A stretch of 64,000 nucleotides of DNA from contig CP073261.1 in NCBI GenBank assembly GCA_019739335.1, forward strand, positions 2,904,001-2,968,000, given 5' to 3'. The notes beneath the pieces are model-generated. The model made no database searches, was not told the origin of the DNA, and was given only the letters and a program-made list of their open reading frames with translations. The stretch comes from Erythrobacter sp. GTDB lineage: Bacteria; Pseudomonadota; Alphaproteobacteria; Sphingomonadales; Sphingomonadaceae. This document shows, in pieces, positions 36,214 to 45,329 of the stretch; within the stretch, counting starts at the first letter, position 1, and every line of letters starts with the position of its first letter. The position numbers were made by a program, and so were the translations under genes.

Positions 36214-37257
36214 CTAACCGATTCGTTTGCCCAGGGATCGGGCAGTGAAATCCACCATGGGAACGACTCGCGCGTAATTCAACCGCGTCGGCCCAATCAC
36301 CCCCAGCACGCCGACCACCTTTCCTTCACGGTCGCGGTAGGGCGCGGCAATCACCGACGAACCGCTGAGCGCGAACAGCCGGTTCTCCGCGCCGATGAAA
36401 ATCCGCGTCGATTCCGCCTCGCGCGCCGAGTCCAAGAGTTCGGCAACCGATTGCTTGTTTTCCAAGTCATCCAGCAGCAACCGCACCCGTTCAATATCGT
36501 TGAGCGCATTGTCATCGAGCAAGTTGGCCTGCCCGCGCACAATCAGCACCGGACGCTGGCCTGCGTCCTGACTCCAGACTGCAATCCCGGCTTCGACCAG
36601 CCGCGCAGAGATTGCATCAAGCGTGCTCTCTCCAGAGGCGATTTCAGCGCGCATTGCCTGCGCTGCTTCGGCCAGTGTGCGGCCTGAAAGCCTTGCCGTG
36701 ATGTAATTACCCGCTTCGTTCAGCGAACTGGCTGAGACTCCCTCGCCCAGTTCTAGCACGCGATTCTCGACGTGCCCGTCTTCCCCCACCAGCACTGCCA
36801 GCGCGCGCGTGTTGTCCAGCGGAATCAAGCGCAATTGCGCCAGTCGGGGCTCGCGGCGGGGGACCATCACCATGCCCGCCGCGCCGGAAATGTCGGAGAG
36901 GATGGCACTGGTCTTCTCCAGCGCCGCCTCGATCGGGCCAGGAGCGGACAATTGCGCCTCGATGGCGGCACGCTCCTGCAAAGTGGGCTCCGCTACCTGC
37001 ATGATCCCGTCCACGAACAGCCGCAAGCCAAGGTCGGTCGGCATACGCCCGGCGCTGGTATGCGGCGCGGCGAGCAGGCCGAGCTGCTCCAGGTCACTGA
37101 GAACGCTGCGGATCGAGGCAGGCGAAAGGTTCAGCCCACCCTGCTGCGCCAGGACCTTCGAGCCGACCGGCTGCCCGCTCGCGAGATAATCCTCCACCAC
37201 CAGCCGGAAGATATCCCGCGCCCGGGCGGTCAGTTCGGTAATCGGTGGGGAAGCCAT
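36214..37257 (-). CDS. hrcA: heat-inducible transcription repressor HrcA
   Basis: A 347-residue repressor that binds CIRCE operators of heat-shock genes. The ATG at 37257 (MASPPITELTARARDIF) is preferred over one 12 bases upstream. The winged-helix DNA-binding part reads LVVEDYLASGQPVGSKVLAQ and LSPASIRSVLSDLEQLG; the GAF-like part ends GVLGVIGPTRLNYARVVPMV. No CIRCE site was found upstream of dnaK or hrcA, so its targets (probably groESL) must be elsewhere. It is divergent from rph across 54 bases. Confidence 0.96.
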   Translation of the reverse strand: MASPPITELTARARDIFRLVVEDYLASGQPVGSKVLAQQGGLNLSPASIRSVLSDLEQLGLLAAPHTSAGRMPTDLGLRLFVDGIMQVAEPTLQERAAIEAQLSAPGPIEAALEKTSAILSDISGAAGMVMVPRREPRLAQLRLIPLDNTRALAVLVGEDGHVENRVLELGEGVSASSLNEAGNYITARLSGRTLAEAAQAMRAEIASGESTLDAISARLVEAGIAVWSQDAGQRPVLIVRGQANLLDDNALNDIERVRLLLDDLENKQSVAELLDSAREAESTRIFIGAENRLFALSGSSVIAAPYRDREGKVVGVLGVIGPTRLNYARVVPMVDFTARSLGKRIG

Positions 37258-37311
37258 GACAGCGGCCACACTACCCGCTAGGGGCGCTCACGCAACCTCT
37301 TGGAGATTCCC

Positions 37312-38025
37312 ATGCGACCTTCCGGCCGTGCGCCCGACGAAATGCGCGCCATCAGCATCGAAACCGGCTTCAGCAAGCACGCCGAAGGGTCCTGCCTCAT
37401 CAGCTTCGGCGATACGCGGGTGCTGTGCACCGCGAGCGTCGAGCGCAATGTGCCGCCGTGGCTGCGCGGCAAGGGCACCGGCTGGGTGACCGGCGAATAT
37501 TCGATGCTCCCCCGCGCCACCCATACGCGCGGCAGCCGGGAAGCGGCGAAGGGCAAGCAGAGCGGGCGGACGCAGGAAATCCAGCGACTTATCGGGCGTT
37601 CCTTGCGCGCAGTCGTCGATCTTGAGAAGTTGGGCGAACGGCAGATCACGCTCGATTGCGACGTGATCCAGGCCGATGGCGGCACCCGCACGGCCTCGAT
37701 TTCCGGCGCGTGGGTGGCCCTGCGGATCGCGGTCAACAAGCTGCTCGCCGAGGGCCAAATCAAGGCCGATCCGATCACTGCCAAGATCGCCGCGATCTCC
37801 TGCGGCATCCATCAGGGCACCCCGGTGCTCGATCTCGATTACATCGAGGATTCGGCTGCCGATGCCGACGCCAATTTCGTGCTGATCGAAGGCGGCCAGA
37901 TCGCCGAAGTGCAGGCGACTGCCGAGGGTGCGACCTATGACGAGGAAGCCCTGCTGCGGCTGCTGCGATTGGCGCAGATGGGCTGTGGGGAAATCTTCCG
38001 GGCGCAGGAAGCGGCGGTAAAATGA
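37312..38025 (+). CDS. rph: ribonuclease PH
   Basis: A 237-residue phosphorolytic 3'-exoribonuclease that trims tRNA 3' ends. It has the RNase PH opening [12 protein letters not shown], the block [19 protein letters not shown], the [20 protein letters not shown] site that binds phosphate and RNA, and the core [20 protein letters not shown]. The ATG at 37312 has GGAG upstream. It overlaps rdgB by four bases (ATGA). Confidence 0.98.
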   Translation: MRPSGRAPDEMRAISIETGFSKHAEGSCLISFGDTRVLCTASVERNVPPWLRGKGTGWVTGEYSMLPRATHTRGSREAAKGKQSGRTQEIQRLIGRSLRAVVDLEKLGERQITLDCDVIQADGGTRTASISGAWVALRIAVNKLLAEGQIKADPITAKIAAISCGIHQGTPVLDLDYIEDSAADADANFVLIEGGQIAEVQATAEGATYDEEALLRLLRLAQMGCGEIFRAQEAAVK

Positions 38026-38651
38026 CGCGCAGGCTGGGTTCCGGCAAGCTCGTCATCGCGACGCACAACGCGGGCAAGCTGAAGGAAATCAGTGCATTGC
38101 TGGCTCCTTACAGGCTCGATTGCCTGTCAGCGGGATCGCTCGGTCTTCCTGAGCCTGCCGAGACGGGCAAGACGTTCGTCGAGAATGCGCTGATCAAGGC
38201 TCGCGCGGCGGCGGAGGCTTCGGGGCTGCCCGCGCTGGCGGATGACAGCGGATTGTCGGTGGCGGCTCTCGACGGGCGGCCGGGGGTCTACACCGCAGAC
38301 TGGGCGGCGCGGCAGTGGTTCGAAGGGGCACCGGGGCGCGACTGGTACATGGCGATGGGCAAGGTCGAGGGGATGCTGCATGCCATCGGCCCCGATGTTC
38401 CGCGCGATGCGTGGTTTTCCTGCGTGCTCGCGCTGGCCTGGCCCGATGGCGAGCACGCGATCTACGAGGGCCGGGTCGATGGAACGCTGACCTGGCCGCC
38501 GCGCGGGGAAATGGGTTTTGGTTATGACCCGGTGTTCATTCCCGCTGGTAGCGCGTTGACTTTTGCGGAGATTCCGCCGCAAGAGAAGCACGCGGTCAGC
38601 CACCGCGCCGATGCCTTTGCCAAGCTGGTGGCAGATCAGTTCTCAACTTAA
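38022..38651 (+). CDS. rdgB: XTP/dITP pyrophosphatase (RdgB/HAM1)
   Basis: A 209-residue housecleaning enzyme that hydrolyses non-canonical purine triphosphates (dITP, XTP). The N-terminal [15 protein letters not shown], the block [18 protein letters not shown], the [20 protein letters not shown] substrate/metal site and the [11 protein letters not shown] end are all canonical. It overlaps rph and interlocks its stop with that of the CAP-domain gene (TTAA). Confidence 0.97.
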   Translation: MTRRLGSGKLVIATHNAGKLKEISALLAPYRLDCLSAGSLGLPEPAETGKTFVENALIKARAAAEASGLPALADDSGLSVAALDGRPGVYTADWAARQWFEGAPGRDWYMAMGKVEGMLHAIGPDVPRDAWFSCVLALAWPDGEHAIYEGRVDGTLTWPPRGEMGFGYDPVFIPAGSALTFAEIPPQEKHAVSHRADAFAKLVADQFST

Positions 38652-39169
38652 AATACCTGCCGATCATAGACATTCCCGGCAGGCCAATAGCGGCAGACGA
38701 GGAAATCGTTGCCCCCGCCCCGCGCCACCGCGCAGCCGACTTCCTGCGTCTCGCGCCAGACGACCTGCGTATAATGCCCGACATCGTTCCACCGCCCGGT
38801 GGTGGAAACCTGCGGGAAGGTGCCCCCCCGGAACATCCGCCGCTCATCGACAAAGGCACCGATCATCACCTCCGGGCCATAATAACCTGCGGAACCCATC
38901 CACAGGTTTTCGCCCGCGCCGCGGCGGCCTTCCTGCGTCGAATGCTCCATCCGTCCGCGCCTGGCGAGTTCCTCGGCCCAATCCTGCGCCTCGCTAGCCA
39001 GTCGGTTGCTCCAGGCGAGCCGGGGCACTCCCACATCGTCACGGGCATGATTGTGTTCTTGGAGCAGGCGCATTGCGAAGGGGTTGATGCCTTCACCATC
39101 CTGCGCGAGCAAAGGTGTTGCAGCCGCCGCTGCGAGCGCACAAATCGCCAGTACCCTGCCTTTTCCCAT
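38648..39169 (-). CDS. exported CAP/SCP-domain protein
   Basis: A 173-residue secreted protein; the ATG at 39169 opens a signal peptide ending in a TPLLAQ cleavage region. The CAP (SCP/PR-1-like) domain shows [20 protein letters not shown], the [17 protein letters not shown] block (CAP motif His and Glu), the motif [20 protein letters not shown] and the end [10 protein letters not shown]. The two His (HARDD region and GHYTQ) and Glu residues of the CAP cavity are kept. Family functions range from binding to proteolysis. Confidence 0.93.
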   Translation of the reverse strand: MGKGRVLAICALAAAAATPLLAQDGEGINPFAMRLLQEHNHARDDVGVPRLAWSNRLASEAQDWAEELARRGRMEHSTQEGRRGAGENLWMGSAGYYGPEVMIGAFVDERRMFRGGTFPQVSTTGRWNDVGHYTQVVWRETQEVGCAVARGGGNDFLVCRYWPAGNVYDRQVF

Positions 39170-39214
39170 GTCTGCACCTTGACTTGGCCGCGTTAACGGA
39201 GACTGAAAGCGGGG

Positions 39215-40366
39215 ATGGCTCGCGCGCTTTATATCCATTGGCCGTTCTGTCTCGCAAAGTGTCCCTATTGCGATTTCAATTCGCATGTCCGGGAGCGAGT
39301 GGAAGTCGCTCTGTGGCAGCAGGCCTTGCTGGCGGACCTGCGGCATGAGGCGGAACTGGCTGGTGGCGAACCACTTCAATCGGTGTTCTTTGGTGGCGGA
39401 ACGCCATCGCTCATGCCGCCGGCATTGGTGGACGCGCTGTTGCAAGACGCTGAAAAGCTGTGGGGTTTTGCGCCGGAGATCGAGATCACGCTGGAGGCCA
39501 ATCCGTCTTCAGTCGAAGCCGCCAATTTCGCGGGACTGGCCGCCGCCGGCGTCAATCGGGTGTCGTTGGGGCTGCAATCGCTGGATGATGAAGCACTGCG
39601 GTTTCTCGGACGGTTGCACGGGGTCAAAGAAGGGCTGGCTGCGCTAAAGACGGGTCAAGCGGTCTTCAAACGGGTCAGTTTCGACCTGATCTACGCCCTG
39701 CCCGGCCAAACCCCCGCAGCTTGGGAAGCGCAGCTGCGGCAGGCCCTCGATTTCGGCACCGGACACCTTTCGCTTTACCAGTTGACCATCGAGCCGGGCA
39801 CCCGGTTTGCCAGCGATGTGCGGCGCGGTGACTTCACGCCGTTGGACGATGACGCGGCGGCGGACCTGTTCACGCTCACACGCGAAGTTACGGCGGCTGC
39901 GGGGTTGCCAGCCTACGAGATCAGCAACCACGCGCGTCTTGGCGAGGAAAGCCGGCACAATCTCACCTATTGGCGCTACGAGGACTACATCGGCATCGGC
40001 CCAGGTGCGCATGGGCGGCGCGGTGGTTTTGCGACCGTGCGGCACAAGAAGCCGGAGAACTGGCTGGCGGCTGTCGAGCGCAACGGCAGCGGTGTGAAGG
40101 AGGAGCGCGCGCTCGGTCTGTCCGAACAGGCATCCGAGGCGCTGCTGATGGGCTTGCGGTTGCGTGAGGGGATCGATCTCTCCGCACTCTCTACAAGGTT
40201 CGGTCTGCGAGCCGATGCGCTGCTCGACCCGCGCCAGATTGCCCGCCATGCCGAGCTTGGTTTCGTCTGGCAGGCGGGCGAAAGGGTGGGAGTAACCGAG
40301 GCAGGAATGCCCCTGCTCGATGCGCTTCTTCCGAAGCTCGTGGCGGACGGACTGGTGAGCGCGTGA
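39215..40366 (+). CDS. hemW: radical SAM heme chaperone HemW
   Basis: A 383-residue radical SAM protein with the cluster motif CLAKCPYC near residues 11-18 in HWPFCLAKCPYCDFNSH. The HemW form rather than the coproporphyrinogen oxidase form is indicated by the absence of the extra N-terminal region of HemN and by the pairing with rdgB/rph, a classic gene order. It binds and inserts heme into target enzymes. The stop overlaps the XerC-like GTG (GTGA). Confidence 0.94.
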   Translation: MARALYIHWPFCLAKCPYCDFNSHVRERVEVALWQQALLADLRHEAELAGGEPLQSVFFGGGTPSLMPPALVDALLQDAEKLWGFAPEIEITLEANPSSVEAANFAGLAAAGVNRVSLGLQSLDDEALRFLGRLHGVKEGLAALKTGQAVFKRVSFDLIYALPGQTPAAWEAQLRQALDFGTGHLSLYQLTIEPGTRFASDVRRGDFTPLDDDAAADLFTLTREVTAAAGLPAYEISNHARLGEESRHNLTYWRYEDYIGIGPGAHGRRGGFATVRHKKPENWLAAVERNGSGVKEERALGLSEQASEALLMGLRLREGIDLSALSTRFGLRADALLDPRQIARHAELGFVWQAGERVGVTEAGMPLLDALLPKLVADGLVSA

Positions 40367-41262
40367 GCGAAACTGCCGATCTGCTCGAACAATGGCAGCA
40401 GCACCTTGCACTGGCGCAACGCCGTTCGCCGCATACTGTTCGTGCCTACGTCGCTACGGCGGCGCGGCTCTTGTCACGGCTTGACATCACCGACTGGCAG
40501 GGGGTCTCTGCGATCGGCACCCGCGACCTTCGTGGGCATCTCGCCGCTCGCAGGGCTGAAGGGATCGGTAACGCTAGCGCCGCACGCGAGTTATCGGCGC
40601 TCAAAGGGCTGATCGCCTTCGCCAATGAACAGACGGGAGCCGAGCCGGGAGCGGCTCCCCGCCTGCGCGGCCCCCGGATCAAGAAGGGCCTGCCCCGCCC
40701 CATTACCCCGGACGAAGCGAGCAACATGGTCGCCGAGGTCGCCGAAAGCCCGGAGGAGGAATGGATCGGCCTTCGCGATGCCGCCGTGCTCCTGCTGATG
40801 TACGGTGGCGGGCTGCGGATTGCCGAGGCGCTGTCATTGAAGGCGCGCGATTTGCCACTGTGCGAAACGCTCGTGGTCACCGGCAAGGGCAACAAGCAAC
40901 GTGTCGTTCCGCTGCTGCCGATCGTCCGCGATGCGGTGGCGCGCTATACCCTTGCATGCCCCTGGCCGCTGGCTGGCGATACCGCGCTTTTCCGCGGGGC
41001 AAAGGGCGGCCCGCTGGGGCAAGGCATGGTGCAAAAGGCGATGGCGAGGGCGCGACGGGCGCTCGGCCTTCCAGACACCGCCACTCCGCACGCCTTACGG
41101 CATAGCTTTGCCACTCATCTGCTCAGTGCAGGAGCGGACTTGCGCAGCTTACAGGAGCTACTCGGCCACGCGAGCCTTGGGTCAACGCAAATCTACACGC
41201 AGGTCGATGCGGCGAAGATGCTGGATGCCTACCGCTCCGCCCATCCGCGCGAGAACACCTAA
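40363..41262 (+). CDS. xerC: tyrosine recombinase XerC
   Basis: A 299-residue site-specific recombinase for chromosome dimer resolution. The N-terminal SAM-like domain binds dif; catalytic residues are the Arg of YGGGLRIAEALSLKA, the Lys region VTGKGNKQRVVPL, HALRHSFATHLL, and LGHASLGSTQIYTQV with the nucleophile Tyr. The start is GTG at 40363. It is encoded after hemW, typical for chromosomal XerC and not for phage integrases. Its stop interlocks with dedA (CTAA). Confidence 0.92.
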   Translation: MSETADLLEQWQQHLALAQRRSPHTVRAYVATAARLLSRLDITDWQGVSAIGTRDLRGHLAARRAEGIGNASAARELSALKGLIAFANEQTGAEPGAAPRLRGPRIKKGLPRPITPDEASNMVAEVAESPEEEWIGLRDAAVLLLMYGGGLRIAEALSLKARDLPLCETLVVTGKGNKQRVVPLLPIVRDAVARYTLACPWPLAGDTALFRGAKGGPLGQGMVQKAMARARRALGLPDTATPHALRHSFATHLLSAGADLRSLQELLGHASLGSTQIYTQVDAAKMLDAYRSAHPRENT

Positions 41263-41873
41263 TCGGGCTTTCGCTGCGCGCGCGGCACCCAGGTGAGCAC
41301 CCGCCAAAGATAGGCGATCACTGTCAGGACTACCAACCCGATGATGACCCAGCCAAGAACGTCCTGCGAATCCTGCAGGTAATGCCCCAGCCACTGGCCG
41401 CCCAGGATCAGCAGGGCGTTCCAGATCAGCGATCCGGCGAAAGTAAAACCAAGGAACTTCAGCTTGGGCATATGCGCCAATCCCGCTGGGAGCGAGATGA
41501 TCGTCCGCAGGAACGGCGAGAAGCGCAGTAAGAATACCACCCAGTGTCCACGCCGGATGAAGAACAGCTGCGCGGCAGCGATATGCTCCCAGTCGAGCGT
41601 CAGCCAGCGACCCCAGCGCTCGATGATGGGTTCGAGCCGTCGATAGCCGAAGCTATCGCCCAGCCAGTACCACGCATAGTTGCCCACCGTGGTGCCCAAG
41701 GTGCCGATCAACAGCAATGGCCAGAAATCCATCGTCCCGCGCTGCACCAGCAGCCCGCCGATGCCCATGATGACTTCGCTCGGTACCGGGGGGATGACGT
41801 TTTCGAGCACCATCAGCAGGAAGATGCCGAAATACCCTCCCTGCTCGATCAGGTTGATGATGAATTCGTCCAT
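41259..41873 (-). CDS. DedA family membrane protein
   Basis: A 204-residue inner-membrane protein of the DedA/VTT family, linked to lipid scrambling and envelope homeostasis. The family signatures are NVIPPVPSEVIMGIGGLL and the block RGHWVVFLLRFSPFLRTIISLPAGLAHM (key part FSPFLRTIISLPAG). It opens MDEFIINLIEQGGYFGIF and has about five hydrophobic segments. It is convergent with xerC and lies 36 bases after gshB. Confidence 0.93.
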   Translation of the reverse strand: MDEFIINLIEQGGYFGIFLLMVLENVIPPVPSEVIMGIGGLLVQRGTMDFWPLLLIGTLGTTVGNYAWYWLGDSFGYRRLEPIIERWGRWLTLDWEHIAAAQLFFIRRGHWVVFLLRFSPFLRTIISLPAGLAHMPKLKFLGFTFAGSLIWNALLILGGQWLGHYLQDSQDVLGWVIIGLVVLTVIAYLWRVLTWVPRAQRKPD

Positions 41874-41909
41874 GAAGGAGATAACGCGCCGATGTGATCT
41901 TGGTTCACT

Positions 41910-42863
41910 TCACATCGCGGCGTGGCGGCGTTCCAGCGCGTCCCAGATCAAGCCAGGCGTGTCGGTGCCGTTGAACGCGTCGATTGACATGATGCCGGTC
42001 GGGCTGGTGACGTTGATCTCGGTCAGCCATTCGCCGCCGATCACGTCGATGCCCACGAAAGTCAGCCCGCGCCGCTTCAGGTCCGGGCCCATTGCCGCGC
42101 AGATTTCCTCTTCGCGCGCGGTCAGCGTGGTCGCTTCGGCAGAGCCGCCCTGCGCGAGGTTGGAGCGGAATTCGCCTGCCCCCGGTCGCCGGTTGATTGC
42201 GCCGGCCACCTCGCCATCCACCAGGACGATCCGTTTGTCCCCCTCGGCGACGCTGGGAAGGAACGGCTGCACCATGTGGGGTTCGGGCCAGGTCTGGTTG
42301 AACACCTCGAACAGCGCGGAGATGTTGGTGCCCTCTTCGTCGATGCGGAAGATCGCCTTGCCGCCGTTCCCATGCAGCGGCTTCACCACGATTGCACCAT
42401 GTTGGCGCTGGAACTCGCGCACGTCGTCGAGCACGCGGGTAACCAGCGTCGGCGGCATGAAATGCGCGTAATCGAGGACGTACATTTTCTCTGGCGCGTT
42501 GATGACCTCGCGCGGATCGTTGCTGACGAGCGTGGTGCCCTCCAGCCGGTCGAGCAGCAGCGCGGCGGTGATATAGCCGAGGTGGAACGGCGGATCCTGC
42601 CGCATCAGCACCACATCGATATCGGCGCCGAGATCAATGCGGCGAAGTTCACCGGCCGTGAAATGATTGCCCAGCACGCGCTGCACGGTGACGGGCCGCG
42701 CCCATGCCGTCACCCTGCCATCGTGCCAGCCCAGCGTGTTGACGTCATAATGCCAGAGCGAATGCCCGCGCGCCTGCGCCGCCTCCATCAGCGCAAAGCT
42801 GGAGTCCCCGGCGATCTTGATGGTCTCGAGCGGGTCCATCTGGACGGCAACGCGAAGTGACAT
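41910..42863 (-). CDS. gshB: glutathione synthetase
   Basis: A 317-residue ATP-grasp ligase joining gamma-Glu-Cys with Gly. It shows the gshB-like N-domain (VAVQMDPLETIKIAGDSSFA), VLMRQDPPFHLGYITAA, IVVKPLHGNGGKAIFRI for the ATP site and the ending FVGIDVIGGEWLTEINVTSP. It follows yraN and rsmI in the minus-strand run, nine bases after yraN. Confidence 0.97.
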   Translation of the reverse strand: MSLRVAVQMDPLETIKIAGDSSFALMEAAQARGHSLWHYDVNTLGWHDGRVTAWARPVTVQRVLGNHFTAGELRRIDLGADIDVVLMRQDPPFHLGYITAALLLDRLEGTTLVSNDPREVINAPEKMYVLDYAHFMPPTLVTRVLDDVREFQRQHGAIVVKPLHGNGGKAIFRIDEEGTNISALFEVFNQTWPEPHMVQPFLPSVAEGDKRIVLVDGEVAGAINRRPGAGEFRSNLAQGGSAEATTLTAREEEICAAMGPDLKRRGLTFVGIDVIGGEWLTEINVTSPTGIMSIDAFNGTDTPGLIWDALERRHAAM

Positions 42864-42872
42864 GCTATTTCC

Positions 42873-43223
42873 TCAAGGCATCCAGGCGTTCTCGATGTGG
42901 CGAGGCTCTGCGCCGGGTGCAAGGAGGATCACGTCGACGCGCAAATCTTCGCCATTCTTCGCGTAGTCGTGCGCCACCGCCTCGGCAGCGGCGGCCACGC
43001 GGCGGAGGCGGTATTCGTCGATGGCGAAATCGAGATCAGCGGCCTTGGCGCGCCATTTAACTTCGACAAAGGCAATCAGGTTTTCCCGCCGCGCGATCAG
43101 GTCGATCTCGCCGCCCTTGATCTTGACCCGGCGTGCGAGCAATTCCCAGCCTTGCCCAGCCAACCATTCGGCGGCGTCATCCTCGGCGCTGCGTCCACGC
43201 GCTTCGGCCTGCTGGCGCTTCAT
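42873..43223 (-). CDS. yraN: YraN family (UPF0102) endonuclease-like protein
   Basis: A 116-residue protein of the YraN family, with the nuclease-like core GGEIDLIARRENLIAFVEVK (PD-(D/E)XK-like Asp, Glu and Lys). The start ATG at 43223 overlaps the rsmI stop by four bases; upstream in-frame codons belong to rsmI. The biochemical role is undefined in general. Gene order rsmI-yraN-gshB is widely conserved. Confidence 0.92.
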   Translation of the reverse strand: MKRQQAEARGRSAEDDAAEWLAGQGWELLARRVKIKGGEIDLIARRENLIAFVEVKWRAKAADLDFAIDEYRLRRVAAAAEAVAHDYAKNGEDLRVDVILLAPGAEPRHIENAWMP

Positions 43224-44062
43224 TGGCCCTTGATCTCCATCGCCAGAGCATAAAGCGCCTTGCGATCCAGCCCGGTGACCTTGGCAACCTGCGCTACGGC
43301 CTTGGAGGCCTTTTCTGTCACCAGCAGTTCGCGCAACATCGCTTCGGCATCGGCATCGCTGGCCTGTTCTTCCGGCGGAGGACCGACCAGCAGCACGATC
43401 TCGCCCCTGGGCGGGTGCGCAGTGTAATGCGCGGTGATCTCGACAGGACTGCCAGTGCGGCATTCCTCGTAAATCTTTGTCAATTCGCGCGCCACCGCCA
43501 CTTCGCGGCCGGGCAGCACTTCGTCGATGGCCGCGAGGCTCTTGGTCAGGCGCGGGGCGGTTTCGAAGAAGATCAGGGTGCTGCGGATGGGAGCAAGTTC
43601 CTCCAGCATTTCGCGCCGTGCCTTGTCCTTGCTAGGCAGGAACCCGGCGAACAGGAAGCGATCGTTGGGCAGGCCGGATAGCGCCAGCGCGGTAAGCGGT
43701 GCATTGGCTCCCGGCAGCGCGGTAATCGGAATTCCCGCGGCCTTTGCGTCCCTTACCAGTCGATAGCCGGGATCGGACACCAGGGGCATTCCCGCATCGC
43801 TGACCAGCACCACCGCCTGATCGCGCATCGAATCGAGCAGGCGCGCCCGGTCACTGGCCGAAGCGTGATCGTCATAGCGCCAGAGCGGTTTGGAAATTCC
43901 CAGATGTCGCAACAGCTTACCCGTCACTCGCGTATCCTCGCAGGCAATCCCGCTACACCGCGAAAGCGTCTCGATTGCCCGCATGGTGATGTCGCCAAGA
44001 TTGCCAATCGGGGTGGCGACTATATAGAGGCCGGGATGAAGGGGAGCGCCATCGTCTGTCAC
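43220..44062 (-). CDS. rsmI: 16S rRNA 2'-O-methyltransferase RsmI
   Basis: A 280-residue tetrapyrrole-methylase-fold enzyme methylating the ribose of C1402 in 16S rRNA. I use the GTG at 44062, which places the family start PGLYIVATPIGNLGDITMRA at residue 10. Further blocks are ACEDTRVTGKLLRHLGI, YDDHASASDRARLL, VSDAGMPLVSDPGYRLV and GLPNDRFLFAGFLP. It overlaps yraN and is divergent from lppC, as in many alphaproteobacteria. Confidence 0.95.
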   Translation of the reverse strand: MTDDGAPLHPGLYIVATPIGNLGDITMRAIETLSRCSGIACEDTRVTGKLLRHLGISKPLWRYDDHASASDRARLLDSMRDQAVVLVSDAGMPLVSDPGYRLVRDAKAAGIPITALPGANAPLTALALSGLPNDRFLFAGFLPSKDKARREMLEELAPIRSTLIFFETAPRLTKSLAAIDEVLPGREVAVARELTKIYEECRTGSPVEITAHYTAHPPRGEIVLLVGPPPEEQASDADAEAMLRELLVTEKASKAVAQVAKVTGLDRKALYALAMEIKGQ

Positions 44063-44101
44063 GCGCGCACCCTTGGACCAGTATGAGCGGAGACGGCAAG
44101 C

Positions 44102-45268
44102 ATGTTCGGTAATTGGAAGCGCCTGCTGGTAGCGGGCTTGGGCTCTATGCTTTTGGCGGGCTGCGCGGTGATACCGGGCGGCGATGCCGGGCCGATGGAT
44201 AGTGGGTCGGCGGCCGGTCCGGCCCCGGTCAATGTTCCGAGCGCCGACGTGCTGCCCACGGATGACGGCCGCCACCGCGTCGCGCTGCTGGTGCCGCTGT
44301 CCGGCACCAATGCCGATGTCGGCCAGTCGATCGCCAATGCCACCACGATGGCATTGCTCGATACCGGGGCGCAGAACCTTCGGATCACCACTTATGACAC
44401 CAATGGGGGAGCCGGCGCCGCAGCAAGCCGCGCGGTTTCCGACGGCAACCGCCTGATCCTCGGCCCGCTCCAGCGCGACGACGTCGGCGCGGTGCTGGCG
44501 CAGGCGCGCCCGGCGGATGTCCCGCTGATTACATTTTCGAACGATACCACCGCCGCGCGCAGCGACGTTTTCGTCATGGGGCATATTCCGGAACAGTCTG
44601 TTGAGCGCGCAGCGCAATTCGCGATGGCTCAGGGCGCGCGCAATTTCGCCGCGCTGGCCCCGCGCGGGGATTACGGCAGCCGCGCGCTGGCTTCACTGGA
44701 AGCGAGTGTTGCGGCGGGTGGCGGACGCGTGGTGGCGGTGGAACGCTATGATCGCACCGGCACTTCGATTGTCGGTGCGGCAGATCGACTGCGCGCGGCG
44801 GGCGGTTACGATACGGTGCTGATTGCTGACAGCGCCGATCTCGCAGTGCAGGCTACCCTGCGACTGAAGGACGCGGGAGATGCCTTGCCTTCGATCATCG
44901 GCACCGAGTTGTGGAGCCGCGAAGATGCATTGACCCGCAGCAGCGTGATGCGCGGGGCATGGTTTGCCGCCGTGGCGGACGAAAGATATCGGCAGTTCGC
45001 GGAAAGCTATTCGTCGCGCTTCGGCAACGAGCCCTATCGCATCGCCACGCTGGGATACGACGCGGTGCTGTTGACCCTGCGGATGACCCGCGATTGGGAG
45101 CCTGGTCGACGACTGCCGGCAGGCTTGCTGACCGGCGAAGGCGGCTTCCTTGGCCTCGACGGGCCGGTCCGCTTCCTCGACAACGGCCTCGGCCAGCGTG
45201 CTTTCGAAGTGCGGCAGATCGGGAATGGCGTGTTTACCGTGGTCGACCCGGCACCAACAGGCTTCTGA
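44102..45268 (+). CDS. penicillin-binding protein activator LppC/LpoA-type lipoprotein
   Basis: A 388-residue lipoprotein (lipobox LLAGC at residues about 17-21) with a periplasmic-binding-protein fold: RVALLVPLSGTNADVGQSIANA, TTYDTNGGAGAAASRAV and GPLQRDDVGAVLAQA. Homologues activate PBP1A from the outer membrane. The divergent rsmI-yraN-gshB cluster fits the LppC neighbourhood. Confidence 0.85.
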   Translation: MFGNWKRLLVAGLGSMLLAGCAVIPGGDAGPMDSGSAAGPAPVNVPSADVLPTDDGRHRVALLVPLSGTNADVGQSIANATTMALLDTGAQNLRITTYDTNGGAGAAASRAVSDGNRLILGPLQRDDVGAVLAQARPADVPLITFSNDTTAARSDVFVMGHIPEQSVERAAQFAMAQGARNFAALAPRGDYGSRALASLEASVAAGGGRVVAVERYDRTGTSIVGAADRLRAAGGYDTVLIADSADLAVQATLRLKDAGDALPSIIGTELWSREDALTRSSVMRGAWFAAVADERYRQFAESYSSRFGNEPYRIATLGYDAVLLTLRMTRDWEPGRRLPAGLLTGEGGFLGLDGPVRFLDNGLGQRAFEVRQIGNGVFTVVDPAPTGF

Positions 45269-45329
45269 GCGCGGATAAATTCCCCGCCCCGCTTGAAGGC
45301 ATGGAATCCGCGCGCCTATAGCCTGCTCC